A DNA stretch of 64,000 nt from Streptomyces chartreusis NRRL 3882 (GTDB taxonomy: Bacteria > Actinomycetota > Actinomycetes > Streptomycetales > Streptomycetaceae). Each line of letters opens with the position of its first letter. Position 1 is the first letter of the stretch. The position numbers and the translations under genes are program-made. Under the pieces are notes generated by a model. It saw only the letters and a program-made list of their open reading frames with translations. It did not search any database and had not been told where the DNA came from. Positions 46,881 through 54,172 of the stretch are shown piece after piece. The stretch covers positions 3,038,001 to 3,102,000 of the forward strand of contig NZ_LT963352.1 of the NCBI RefSeq assembly GCF_900236475.1, written 5' to 3'.

Positions 46881-48243
46881 TCTTCCCCGGAAGGCGGTCA
46901 CCCGGACCGCCAAGCTCGCCGCGCTCCCGCTCGGCATCGCCGGGCGGGCGACCTGGGGATTCGGCAAGCGGATCGTCGGCGAGTCAGCGGAGCTCGTCGG
47001 CCGCGAACTCCAACAGCGCACGGCCGACCAGCTGTTCAAGGTGCTGGGCGAGCTCAAGGGCGGCGCGATGAAGTTCGGCCAGGCCCTGTCCGTCTTCGAG
47101 TCGGCACTGCCCGAAGAGGTGGCCGGCCCCTACCGGGCGGCGCTGACCAAGCTCCAGGAGGCTGCGCCGCCGATGCCGACGCGCACCGTGCACGCGGTGC
47201 TCGAGGAGCGGCTGGGCGAGGGCTGGCACGAGCTGTTCCTGGAGTTCGAGGACAAGCCCGCCGCGGCGGCCTCGATCGGCCAGGTGCACCGAGGGGTGTG
47301 GCATGACGGCCGCGAGGTAGCGGTCAAGGTGCAGTACCCGGGCGCCGGCGAGGCCCTGCTGTCGGATCTGAACCAGCTGAGCCGCTTCTCCCGCCTGCTC
47401 GGCCCGCTGATCCCCGGCATGGACATCAAGCCGCTGATCACGGAGCTGAAGGACCGCGTCTCGGAGGAGCTGGACTACGGCCTGGAGGCCCAGGCCCAGC
47501 AGGCCCACGCCGAGGAGTTCACGGACGACCCGGACGTGATCGTGCCGCAGGTGGTGCACCAGTCCGACCAGGTCCTGATCACGGAGTGGATGGACGGCAT
47601 CCCGCTGTCGGAGATCATCGCGGACGGCTCCCAGGAGCAGCGCGACCGGGCCGGTCAGCTCCTGGCCCGCTTCCTGTTCTCCGGCCCCGCCCGCACCGGC
47701 CTGCTGCACGCCGACCCGCACCCGGGCAACTTCCGGCTGCTGCCCGGCGGCCCGGAGGGTGAGGACGACTGGCGCCTGGGTGTCCTGGACTTCGGCACGG
47801 TCGACCGTCTCCCGGGCGGTCTGCCGGCCACCATCGGCGAATCCCTGCGGATGACCCTCGACGGGGAGGCCGAGGCGGTCTACGAGCTCCTGTGCGCGGA
47901 GGGGTTCGTGAAGGAGACCATAGAACTGGATCCCGACGCGGTCCTGGACTATCTGCTGCCGATCATCGAACCGGCCGAGGTCGAGGAGTTCACGTTCACG
48001 CGCGGCTGGATGCGCAGCCAGGCGGCCCGCATCGCGGACCCGCGCTCCCCCGCCTACCAGCTGGGCAAGCAGCTCAACCTGCCCCCGTCGTATCTGCTGA
48101 TCCATCGGGTGACGCTGAGCACGATCGGCGTGCTGTGCCAGCTGGGGGCGACGGTGCGGCTGCGCGAGGAGTTGGAGGAGTGGCTGCCGGGGTTCGTCCC
48201 GGAGGACCCGGCGGACGGCGAGGCGTCGGTGGCGGAGGCGTGA
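46873..48243 (+). CDS. ABC1/UbiB (AarF) family atypical kinase
   Basis: A 456-residue ABC1 kinase-like protein. The signature KxGQ motif is GAMKFGQALSVFESALP, followed by AAASIGQVHRGV (Ala-rich loop), VAVKVQYPG (Lys), EELDYGLEAQ, LLHADPHPGNF (catalytic-loop analogue) and VLDFGTVDRL (DFG). Members act on lipid or quinone metabolism or on resistance; in mycobacteria the homologue lies beside whiB7. GGAGGGC precedes the ATG inside the end of the ThiF-like gene, so the two are coupled. Confidence 0.9.
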   Translation: MSDLPRKAVTRTAKLAALPLGIAGRATWGFGKRIVGESAELVGRELQQRTADQLFKVLGELKGGAMKFGQALSVFESALPEEVAGPYRAALTKLQEAAPPMPTRTVHAVLEERLGEGWHELFLEFEDKPAAAASIGQVHRGVWHDGREVAVKVQYPGAGEALLSDLNQLSRFSRLLGPLIPGMDIKPLITELKDRVSEELDYGLEAQAQQAHAEEFTDDPDVIVPQVVHQSDQVLITEWMDGIPLSEIIADGSQEQRDRAGQLLARFLFSGPARTGLLHADPHPGNFRLLPGGPEGEDDWRLGVLDFGTVDRLPGGLPATIGESLRMTLDGEAEAVYELLCAEGFVKETIELDPDAVLDYLLPIIEPAEVEEFTFTRGWMRSQAARIADPRSPAYQLGKQLNLPPSYLLIHRVTLSTIGVLCQLGATVRLREELEEWLPGFVPEDPADGEASVAEA

Positions 48244-48279
48244 GCCTCAGCGGACGCCACGGGTGACCGGTGCCGCGCC

Positions 48280-48498
48280 TCACCACCAGTCCGAGTCCAG
48301 GCGTCCCTCGATCGACCTGAGGTTCTCCCGGGAGCAGGTCTCGCAGAAGTAGCGGCGGACGCCGTTCTCGACGGAGTGGGTCCACGTGAGTGGTGGGCCG
48401 TCGGCCAGGGTGCCGGCCGACGTGCCGCAGCGGTCGCACACGAACGGCTGAGGCTCCGCGGCGGAGCCATCGTCACCGCTTCCGGGAGGACTCGTCAC
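48280..48498 (-). CDS. Small zinc-ribbon-like protein
   Basis: A 72-residue protein with two CxxC pairs (CDRC near residue 21 and CETC near 52) likely to bind one zinc, and the motif WTHSVENGVRRYFC between them. Only the frame starting at the GTG (48498) is needed; longer versions add Arg/Pro-rich sequence typical of non-coding frames. The role is unknown. It converges on the ABC1 kinase gene. Confidence 0.75.
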   Translation of the reverse strand: MTSPPGSGDDGSAAEPQPFVCDRCGTSAGTLADGPPLTWTHSVENGVRRYFCETCSRENLRSIEGRLDSDWW

Positions 48499-48544
48499 AC
48501 GGCGACGATATCGCCGTACCCGATCGTCCACGGTGCACAACGCA

Positions 48545-48585
48545 CCGCGGGGGCCGGTCCGTTCGGCACGGACCGGCCCCCGCGG
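48545..48585 (-). terminator. Terminator of the wblC operon
   Basis: A 17-bp perfect stem: CCGCGGGGGCCGGTCCG (48545-48561) and its complement (48569-48585) with loop TTCGGCA. It lies 51 bases past the stop of the small basic protein. Confidence 0.85.
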
Positions 48586-48636
48586 GGAGAGCTCGGCCTC
48601 CCGGGGTCGGGAGGCCACCGCTTCAGGTGAGGTCGG

Positions 48637-48960
48637 TTACTGCATGACCGCCATGGCCAGCGCCCGGCGGGCACGCCGTGAGGCGCGCTCCGCCCTGCGC
48701 TGCATCCGGCGGGCGGTCGCCAGGCGCACGGCCGGGCGTTCCCGCTCCGCCTCTTGCAGTCGCTCGCGCATATGCGCGCGAGCCATGGCTTCTGGGATGA
48801 GTTGCATCTCTCGGGTCCTGTTCTGACGCGAGTCCTTCGCGCCGGTGGTGGTGAAGTCTTGGGTCGCGGAGCCGGCGGGCTCGTAAGTGGACGGCTTCAT
48901 CGGGGCCTGCTTCTGGGGGTCGTGCGTGAGGGGACGGTCGATCGTTCCTGCGGTGTTCAT
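48637..48960 (-). CDS. Small basic protein co-transcribed with wblC
   Basis: A 107-residue protein; its ATG overlaps the wblC stop (ATGA). The first half is polar, and the second half is a long Ala/Arg-rich helix (residues about 58-105, with RMQRRAERASRRARRALAM). It could bind nucleic acid or be helical in a complex. No family is recognised. The overlap suggests it is expressed only with WblC, so a part in the antibiotic-stress response is possible (inference). Confidence 0.75.
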   Translation of the reverse strand: MNTAGTIDRPLTHDPQKQAPMKPSTYEPAGSATQDFTTTGAKDSRQNRTREMQLIPEAMARAHMRERLQEAERERPAVRLATARRMQRRAERASRRARRALAMAVMQ

Positions 48961-49325
48961 GCCGTGACCGGGTTCTTGCGCGGGCGGCCACGCGGCCGCT
49001 TCCGGGCGACGACGACACCCTGGACGAACAGCTCGCCACCCCAGACGCCCCAGGGCTCACGCCGCTCCTTGGCGCCGGCGAGGCAGGCCTCGACCAACGG
49101 GCAGGTGCGGCAGAGGGACTTGGCGTACTCGACGTCCGCGGGCGACTCGGCGAAGAAGACCTCCGGGTCGTAGGAACGGCACGGGACGGGTACGCCGAGG
49201 TTCTCGATGGCGTCGTCGAGCGCGGTGAGCGCGGTGAGCGGGGTCAAGGCGGAGTCCTCCGTGGAGCCGGGCTTGGGGATCGTTTCGGAAGGCGGTACGG
49301 ACGGGGCGTGCGCTTCGAGTTGCAC
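48957..49325 (-). CDS. wblC: WhiB-family iron-sulfur regulator WblC (WhiB7)
   Basis: A 122-residue WhiB-like protein. The four cluster ligands are Cys49, Cys72, Cys75 and Cys81 (CRTCPLVEAC), followed by the EPWGVWGGE turn and a C-terminal AT-hook, RPRGRPRK, which marks the WhiB7/WblC subtype. WblC/WhiB7 binds the primary sigma factor and activates intrinsic antibiotic-resistance genes after ribosome inhibition. The GTG at 49325 has GAGGAAG upstream; longer frames add Arg-rich non-family sequence. The leader contains an ORF and terminator. Neighbours uvrD2, mycoredoxin and nudC match the mycobacterial whiB7 locus. Confidence 0.9.
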   Translation of the reverse strand: MQLEAHAPSVPPSETIPKPGSTEDSALTPLTALTALDDAIENLGVPVPCRSYDPEVFFAESPADVEYAKSLCRTCPLVEACLAGAKERREPWGVWGGELFVQGVVVARKRPRGRPRKNPVTA

Positions 49326-49442
49326 GGTTCGTCTTCCTCGTCTGGTCGTTCCGGCCTGTTGGCCGGGGGGCGGCTGGTACCGGGTTCTTTTCTTGTCCCG
49401 AGGCTCCTTCGGTCCGTCGTCCCTGTTCAGGGACAAACAGAA

Positions 49443-49475
49443 GGGCCGCGGATCCCGGATGGGGTTCCGCGGCCC
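49443..49475 (-). terminator. Intrinsic terminator/attenuator in the wblC leader
   Basis: On the minus strand GGGCCGCGGA and TCCGCGGCCC form a 10-bp perfect stem, followed directly by the T-rich TTCTGTTTGT. It lies about 120 bases upstream of wblC and 24 bases after the stop of the upstream ORF. A second short hairpin (GCCTGATCG/CGATCAGGC, 49487-49505) overlaps that stop codon and could compete with it. Confidence 0.8.
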
Positions 49476-49499
49476 TGAAGGCGCCGGCCTGATCGGCGA

Positions 49500-49826
49500 T
49501 CAGGCTGGATCACTCCAGGGTTCTGGCCCACGGAAGGCCCACATCTGGTGGTGCTGCGTCGTCTGCTTCCGGAATCCGGCACCGGTCGCCGCAAAGGCAT
49601 AGGCCTGCGCCTGTGCCACTACTGCCGCTTCCAGTGCCTTGGTCGGTCGCTCATTGCGCTCACGGACGGGAAGGCCCGCGGGAGCAACGGAGGAGGACGC
49701 CGGACGCGCGGCACGAATGCCGGACAGACCGGTGCCCAGGTTCGAAACGCCGAGCATGCACGCGGAGACGGCCGAGCGATCGGTCATTTTCACGATGCTG
49801 ACGGAGCTGGTGTTGATGCTGATCAC
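49500..49826 (-). CDS. Upstream ORF in the wblC leader (108 codons)
   Basis: An open frame with a GTG start and AGGAGG eight bases before it. The sequence starts with ISINTSSVSIVKMTDRSAV, then is Ala-rich, ending HHQMWAFRGPEPWSDPA. It has no known domain. WhiB7/WblC leaders are known to carry upstream ORFs whose translation controls a terminator before the gene. This ORF ends 24 bases before such a terminator, so it may work as a regulatory ORF, make a protein, or both. The actual regulatory ORF could also be a shorter internal frame. Confidence 0.6.
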   Translation of the reverse strand: MISINTSSVSIVKMTDRSAVSACMLGVSNLGTGLSGIRAARPASSSVAPAGLPVRERNERPTKALEAAVVAQAQAYAFAATGAGFRKQTTQHHQMWAFRGPEPWSDPA

Positions 49827-49990
49827 TGGACTCGCCTCCTCTCGGCGTCTCGGGGGACTGGGTGAACCAGTCCTGCGGATATGCAAGTACAACACGGAAT
49901 CAGGGCCTCCGAGAAGGCCGCTGCTCTCGTGCCTAAGAACCTATGGGGATTGCTGGGGCATGCGCAAACTATTTTTTCGACGAGTTCGTG

Positions 49991-52186
49991 TCAGTCCTGA
50001 TCCGTGTCTCCTCCGGCGTACTGGCCTGCACAGATGGCCAGTACGTCGGCTCCGTAGCGATTGAGCTTGCGCATCCCCACGCCCGGGATGCGCGCCAGCT
50101 CGTGCTCGTCGTCGGGCGCGGTCTCGGCGATGGCCATCAGGGTCCTGTCGGTGAAGACGCAGAAGGCGGGCTGGCCACTGCGTCGCGCCTGGTCGGCGCG
50201 CCACTCGCGCAGTTGCTCGTAGAGACCCTCGTTCATGTCGGAGGGGCAGTCGTCGCAGCGCATCAGCTTCATCTCGCCCGCGTCGGTGAGCGTGCGGCCG
50301 CAGACTCGGCAGCGGGCGGGCGTTCGCTGGACTCGTCTCGGGGCGGAACCCCTGGTTCCGGGAATTCCGCGCTCGATGCCGCCCGTACTGCCGGCGGCGG
50401 TACGGGCCGTGGTGGCCGTCGAACCAGGGCGCAGCCCGTCGAGGAAGCGGCTGGGGCGGCGGTTGGCGCGGCCTCCGGGGGAACGGGAGAGGGCCCAGGA
50501 GAGGTGGAGGCGTTCCCGCGCGCGGGTGACGCCGACGTACAGGAGGCGGCGCTCCTCCTCGATCTGTTCGTCGGTCTTGGCGTAGGTGATCGGCATCATG
50601 CCCTCGGCGACACCGACCAGGAAGACGACGTCCCACTCCAGGCCCTTGGCCGAGTGCAGGGAGGCGAGGGTGACGCCCTGCACGGTGGGGGCGTGCTGGG
50701 CGTTCGCCCGTTCGTCGAGCTCGGCGACGAGGTCCGTCAGGGTCGCGCCGGGTTTGGCGGTGCCGAAGTCCTGGGCGAGGTTCACCAGGGCGGCCAGGGA
50801 CTCCCAGCGTTCCCTCACGGCGCCCGAGCCGGCCGGTGGCCGCGGTGTCCAGCCCTCCCCCGACAGCACGGCGCGTACCTGGGAGGGCAGGTCGACGGCG
50901 TCGTCCAGCAGGGAGTCGTTGCCGCCGAAGCGGGCCGCGCCACGCAGGGCGACGCTGGCCTTGCGCACCTCCGGGCGGTCGAAGAACCGCTCGGCGCCGC
51001 GCAGCTGGTAGGGCACTCCGACGTCGGCGAGGGCCTGCTCGTAGGTCTCGGACTGCGCGTTCGTCCGGAAGAGGACGGCGATCTCGGCGGCCGGGACCCC
51101 CGCGTCGATGAGCTCGCGGATGCGCCGGGCCGCGCCCTCCGCCTCGGCGGGTTCGTCCGTGTACTCGGTGTAGACCGGCTCGGGCCCCGGGGCGCGCTGG
51201 GAGACGAGCTCCAGGCGGTGGTCGGCGGCGCGGCCCTTCGCCTGGGCGAGCAGGCCGTTGGCGAGGTGGACGACCTGGGGGGTGGAGCGGTAGTCGCGGA
51301 CCAGCTTGACGACCGTGGCGCCGGGGTGGCGGGTGCGGAAGTCGAGCAGATGGTCCGGTGTCGCTCCCGTGAACGAGTAGATCGTCTGGCTGGCGTCGCC
51401 GACGACGCACAGGCTGTCCCGGTCGCCCAGCCACAGTTCCAGCAGGCGCTGCTGGAGGGGGCTGACGTCCTGGTACTCGTCCACGACGAAGTGCTGGTAC
51501 TGGGCGCGGACCTGCTCGGCGATGTCGTGCCGGTCCTGGAGGACGGCCACGGTCAGCAGCAGCACGTCCTCGAAGTCGATGACGGAGCGCTCGCGCTTGA
51601 CGTCCTCGTAGGCGGCGTAGAGCTGGGCGATCTCGGCGGGGTCGCGGGGGGTCTCGCGGCCGGCCTTGGCGGCGGCGGGCGCGTAGTCGGCCGGGACGGT
51701 CTGGGTGACCTTGGACCACTCGATCTCTGCGGTGACGTCCCGCAGCTCGCCACGGTCGAGGCGGATGCGGCAGGCGGCGGCCGCATCCGCCACGAGCTGG
51801 ATCTTGCGGTCGACGAGCCGGGGCATGGAGCCGCCGATCGCTTTCGGCCAGAAGTACTGGAGCTGGCGCAGAGCCGCCGAGTGGAACGTGCGCGCCTGGA
51901 CGCCGGCGGCGCCGAGCTGGCGCAGCCGGCCCCGCATCTCCCCGGCGGCGCGGTTGGTGAAGGTGACGGCGAGCACGCTGGAGGGCTGGAGGAGACCGGC
52001 GCGCACTCCGTAGGCGATGCGGTGGGTGATCGCCCGGGTCTTGCCCGTGCCGGCACCCGCCAGGACGCACACCGGACCGTGCAGGGCCGTGGCCACCTCG
52101 CGCTGCTCGGGATCGAGCCCGTCGAGCACCGCGTCGGCGGAGTCCGGTACCTGCGGGAACAGGGTGGAATGCGTTGCTGCTGTCAC
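49991..52186 (-). CDS. uvrD2: UvrD2-type SF1 DNA helicase with zinc motif and HRDC domain
   Basis: A 731-residue 3'-5' helicase of superfamily 1A. Walker A is AGAGTGKT (near residue 43), Walker B is VVDEYQDVS, then GDASQTIYSFTGA, VRDYRST and the C-terminal VTLASLHSAKGLEWD and LLYVGVTRARERL. A four-Cys motif (CRVC...CDDC) and a C-terminal HRDC domain (about 655-725) are as in mycobacterial UvrD2. The GTG at 52186 is taken; ribosome site is weak. It is divergent from the mycoredoxin gene. Confidence 0.9.
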   Translation of the reverse strand: MTAATHSTLFPQVPDSADAVLDGLDPEQREVATALHGPVCVLAGAGTGKTRAITHRIAYGVRAGLLQPSSVLAVTFTNRAAGEMRGRLRQLGAAGVQARTFHSAALRQLQYFWPKAIGGSMPRLVDRKIQLVADAAAACRIRLDRGELRDVTAEIEWSKVTQTVPADYAPAAAKAGRETPRDPAEIAQLYAAYEDVKRERSVIDFEDVLLLTVAVLQDRHDIAEQVRAQYQHFVVDEYQDVSPLQQRLLELWLGDRDSLCVVGDASQTIYSFTGATPDHLLDFRTRHPGATVVKLVRDYRSTPQVVHLANGLLAQAKGRAADHRLELVSQRAPGPEPVYTEYTDEPAEAEGAARRIRELIDAGVPAAEIAVLFRTNAQSETYEQALADVGVPYQLRGAERFFDRPEVRKASVALRGAARFGGNDSLLDDAVDLPSQVRAVLSGEGWTPRPPAGSGAVRERWESLAALVNLAQDFGTAKPGATLTDLVAELDERANAQHAPTVQGVTLASLHSAKGLEWDVVFLVGVAEGMMPITYAKTDEQIEEERRLLYVGVTRARERLHLSWALSRSPGGRANRRPSRFLDGLRPGSTATTARTAAGSTGGIERGIPGTRGSAPRRVQRTPARCRVCGRTLTDAGEMKLMRCDDCPSDMNEGLYEQLREWRADQARRSGQPAFCVFTDRTLMAIAETAPDDEHELARIPGVGMRKLNRYGADVLAICAGQYAGGDTDQD

Positions 52187-52293
52187 ACAGCCATGCTGCC
52201 AGGTCGCGCGAAACGGCTGTGCCGGTTGTCCACAGGCAGGCACTGATAGTCGTACGAATGCGGCAGGCGTCACGTGCGGCGGGGGCGGGGCGG

Positions 52294-52319
52294 GGAATGG
52301 TGGACCTTTCACATACGTT
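52294..52319 (+). promoter_or_regulatory. Sigma-R-type promoter before the mycoredoxin gene
   Basis: GGAAT (52294-52298), an 18-base spacer and GTT (52317-52319) give an exact sigma-R consensus, 50 bases before the mycoredoxin ATG. It puts this thiol-redox gene under SigR, whose gene is also in the window. Confidence 0.85.
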
Positions 52320-52368
52320 CCACCACTGCGAGCACCCGCCCCCGAGCCACCGAAGGAGCACGACAGAC

Positions 52369-52611
52369 ATGCTGGGCACTGTCACGATGTACAGCACCAC
52401 CTGGTGCGGTTACTGCCGTCGGCTGAAGAGCCAGATGGACCGCGAGGGCATCGCTTACACCGAGATCAACATCGAGCAGGACCCGGAGTCCGCCGCGTTC
52501 GTGGAGAAGGCGAATGGCGGAAACCAGACGGTGCCCACCGTTCTGTTCCCGGACGGCTCCACCCTCACCAACCCGTCGCTGGCTCAGGTGAAGCAGAAGA
52601 TCGGCGCGTAG
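52369..52611 (+). CDS. mrx1: Mycoredoxin (glutaredoxin-like thiol oxidoreductase)
   Basis: An 80-residue glutaredoxin-fold protein with the redox pair CGYC at residues 13-16 and the cis-Pro loop QTVPTVLF. In actinobacteria such proteins use mycothiol to reduce S-mycothiolated proteins. AAGGAG lies ten bases upstream of the ATG. A sigma-R promoter match precedes it and a strong terminator follows. Confidence 0.93.
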   Translation: MLGTVTMYSTTWCGYCRRLKSQMDREGIAYTEINIEQDPESAAFVEKANGGNQTVPTVLFPDGSTLTNPSLAQVKQKIGA

Positions 52612-52630
52612 TCGCCGGCGGTTGTGCGGG

Positions 52631-52666
52631 GAAGGCGGCTCCTGAGGCAGCTCAGGGGCCGCCTTC
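52631..52666 (+). terminator. Terminator of the mycoredoxin gene
   Basis: A 16-bp stem with one G-T pair: GAAGGCGGCTCCTGAG (52631-52646) against CTCAGGGGCCGCCTTC (52651-52666), loop GCAG. It starts 20 bases after the stop. Confidence 0.85.
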
Positions 52667-53066
52667 TCGTGGTCTGTCCCACACCACGACGTAGCGCCAC
52701 AGCAGCGTGCGGCGCCAGACGCAGCATGGGCATGCCGGCCGGGCCTCTCTTGCGCCGTTCAGCCGTGCGTACAGCATGCTCGCGGGAACGCCGCACGCGC
52801 TGACCACCCAGTCGCCGCCTCCTCGAACGGCGCGTGGTGGACCACGGCGACCGCGCTGACGAGGTCGTACGCGCCGTCGGGCAGGGACCCGTCGGCGAGG
52901 AAGTCCGCCTCCGAGTACGGGCACGTGCGCGTACCCGCGGGCGAGTCCGATCATCGCCGGCGAGCGGTCCACGCCGGTGACGGATGCCGCGCGTGCTGCG
53001 GGCTTGCGGGTGAGCAGGCCGTCGCCGCAGCCCGCGTCCAGGGCCTTGCCGCAACCGTCCGGGGCA
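52652..53066 (-). pseudogene. Decayed SAM-dependent methyltransferase
   Basis: On the minus strand the SAM-binding motif ALDAGCGDGLLTRK and TGVDRSPAMIGLAR are readable in one frame (about 53066-52930). The next family segment, YSEADFLADGSLPDGAYDLV then VAVVHHAPFEEA, is in another frame (about 52920-52820), and the end (DWVVSACGVPASMLYARLNGAREARP, quoted only in part here: DWVVSACGVPAS) is back in the first. The protein is also too short between these blocks and lacks its N-terminus, so at least two frameshifts and a deletion have occurred. It abuts the nudC stop. Confidence 0.75.
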
Positions 53067-53072
53067 GCGCCG

Positions 53073-54017
53073 TCAGGCGGCGCTTCTCGTCGGGAGGGGC
53101 TTGCCGTACCAGAGCTCGATCAGGCGGGCCGCGATCGAGATGCCGTACGGCGGGAGCACCTCGCCGGACTCGAAGGCGGCGCGCAGTTCGTCGCGCGAGA
53201 ACCAGCGGGCCTCGTGGATCTCGTCGCCGTCGACGTCGATCTCCGTCGAGGTGGCGCGGGCCAGGAAGCCCAGCATGAGGCTGGAGGGGAAGGGCCAGGG
53301 CTGGCTGGCGACGTACTCGACCTGGCCGACGGTGATGCCGACCTCCTCGTGGACCTCGCGGCGCACCGACTGTTCGATGGCCTCGCCGGGCTCGACGAAA
53401 CCGGCGAGCGTCGAGAAGCGGCCCTCGGGCCAGTGCACCTGGCGGCCGAGCAGGATGCGGTCGTCCTCATCGGTCACGGCCATGATCACTGCCGGGTCCG
53501 TACGCGGGTAGTGCTCCGCGCCACAGGCCTGGCAGCGGCGGATGTGGCCGGCCGCGGCGATGACGGTGCGCTCGCCGCAGCGCGAGCAGAAACGGTGGGT
53601 GCGCTGCCAGTTCTCCAGCCCGACCGCGTGCACCATCAGGCCCACGTCACGGGCCGACAGGAGCAGGCCCGCCTCGCGCAGCCCCGCCGGCCGCGCGGAC
53701 TGGTCCATGCGCCCGGGCAGCGAGTCCTTCTGGAGGGCGAAGTAGCTCACGCCGTCCTCGTCGATGCCGAGGAAGTAGCGGTGGGCCTCGGTGAGGGGGG
53801 CCTCGAAGGAGGGCGTCATGACGAGTTCGGTGCGCCCGTCCGCCGTCTCGTCGATGAGGACCTGGCCGCCGGAGACCACGAAACAGCGCGTGGAGGGGTG
53901 GCTCCACGCCGCCGCGAGCCAGGCCTCGTCGAGCCGGTGGTGCGCGGCCCGGTCGATGCCGCTCGGTGCGGTGAGCGAGATGGGTCGGTCGGCGTTCTGG
54001 TCGGTCCAGGTGGTCAC
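53073..54017 (-). CDS. nudC: NAD(+)/NADH pyrophosphatase NudC
   Basis: A 314-residue NUDIX enzyme. The zinc ribbon is CSRCGERTV...CQACG (two CxxC), the Nudix box is GFVEPGEAIEQSVRREVHEE, and the NADH-specific SQPWPFPSSLM follows, all in family order. NudC cleaves NADH/NAD and removes NAD caps from RNA. The GTG at 54017 has GGAAG upstream. In mycobacteria it lies in the same neighbourhood of uvrD2 and mrx1. Confidence 0.93.
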   Translation of the reverse strand: MTTWTDQNADRPISLTAPSGIDRAAHHRLDEAWLAAAWSHPSTRCFVVSGGQVLIDETADGRTELVMTPSFEAPLTEAHRYFLGIDEDGVSYFALQKDSLPGRMDQSARPAGLREAGLLLSARDVGLMVHAVGLENWQRTHRFCSRCGERTVIAAAGHIRRCQACGAEHYPRTDPAVIMAVTDEDDRILLGRQVHWPEGRFSTLAGFVEPGEAIEQSVRREVHEEVGITVGQVEYVASQPWPFPSSLMLGFLARATSTEIDVDGDEIHEARWFSRDELRAAFESGEVLPPYGISIAARLIELWYGKPLPTRSAA

Positions 54018-54172
54018 GGGTGCTTCCAACTCCCCGGTGGGACGGTCGGGTTCGGCGGGCTGATCAGCGGGACGTACGGCGGGAGGCGACCGGGTCCGGC
54101 GAGGTGGCGCGATGCGGGGCGGCCCTTCCAGTGTGCCCCGCGCGCGCCGCCGGTCCGGACGGCACAGGACGC

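Noticed and set aside
49943..52246. 767-codon plus-strand frame opposite uvrD2
   Set aside because: uvrD2 on the minus strand has all helicase motifs; the opposite frame has none and has low-complexity Gly/Arg/Val/Leu composition.
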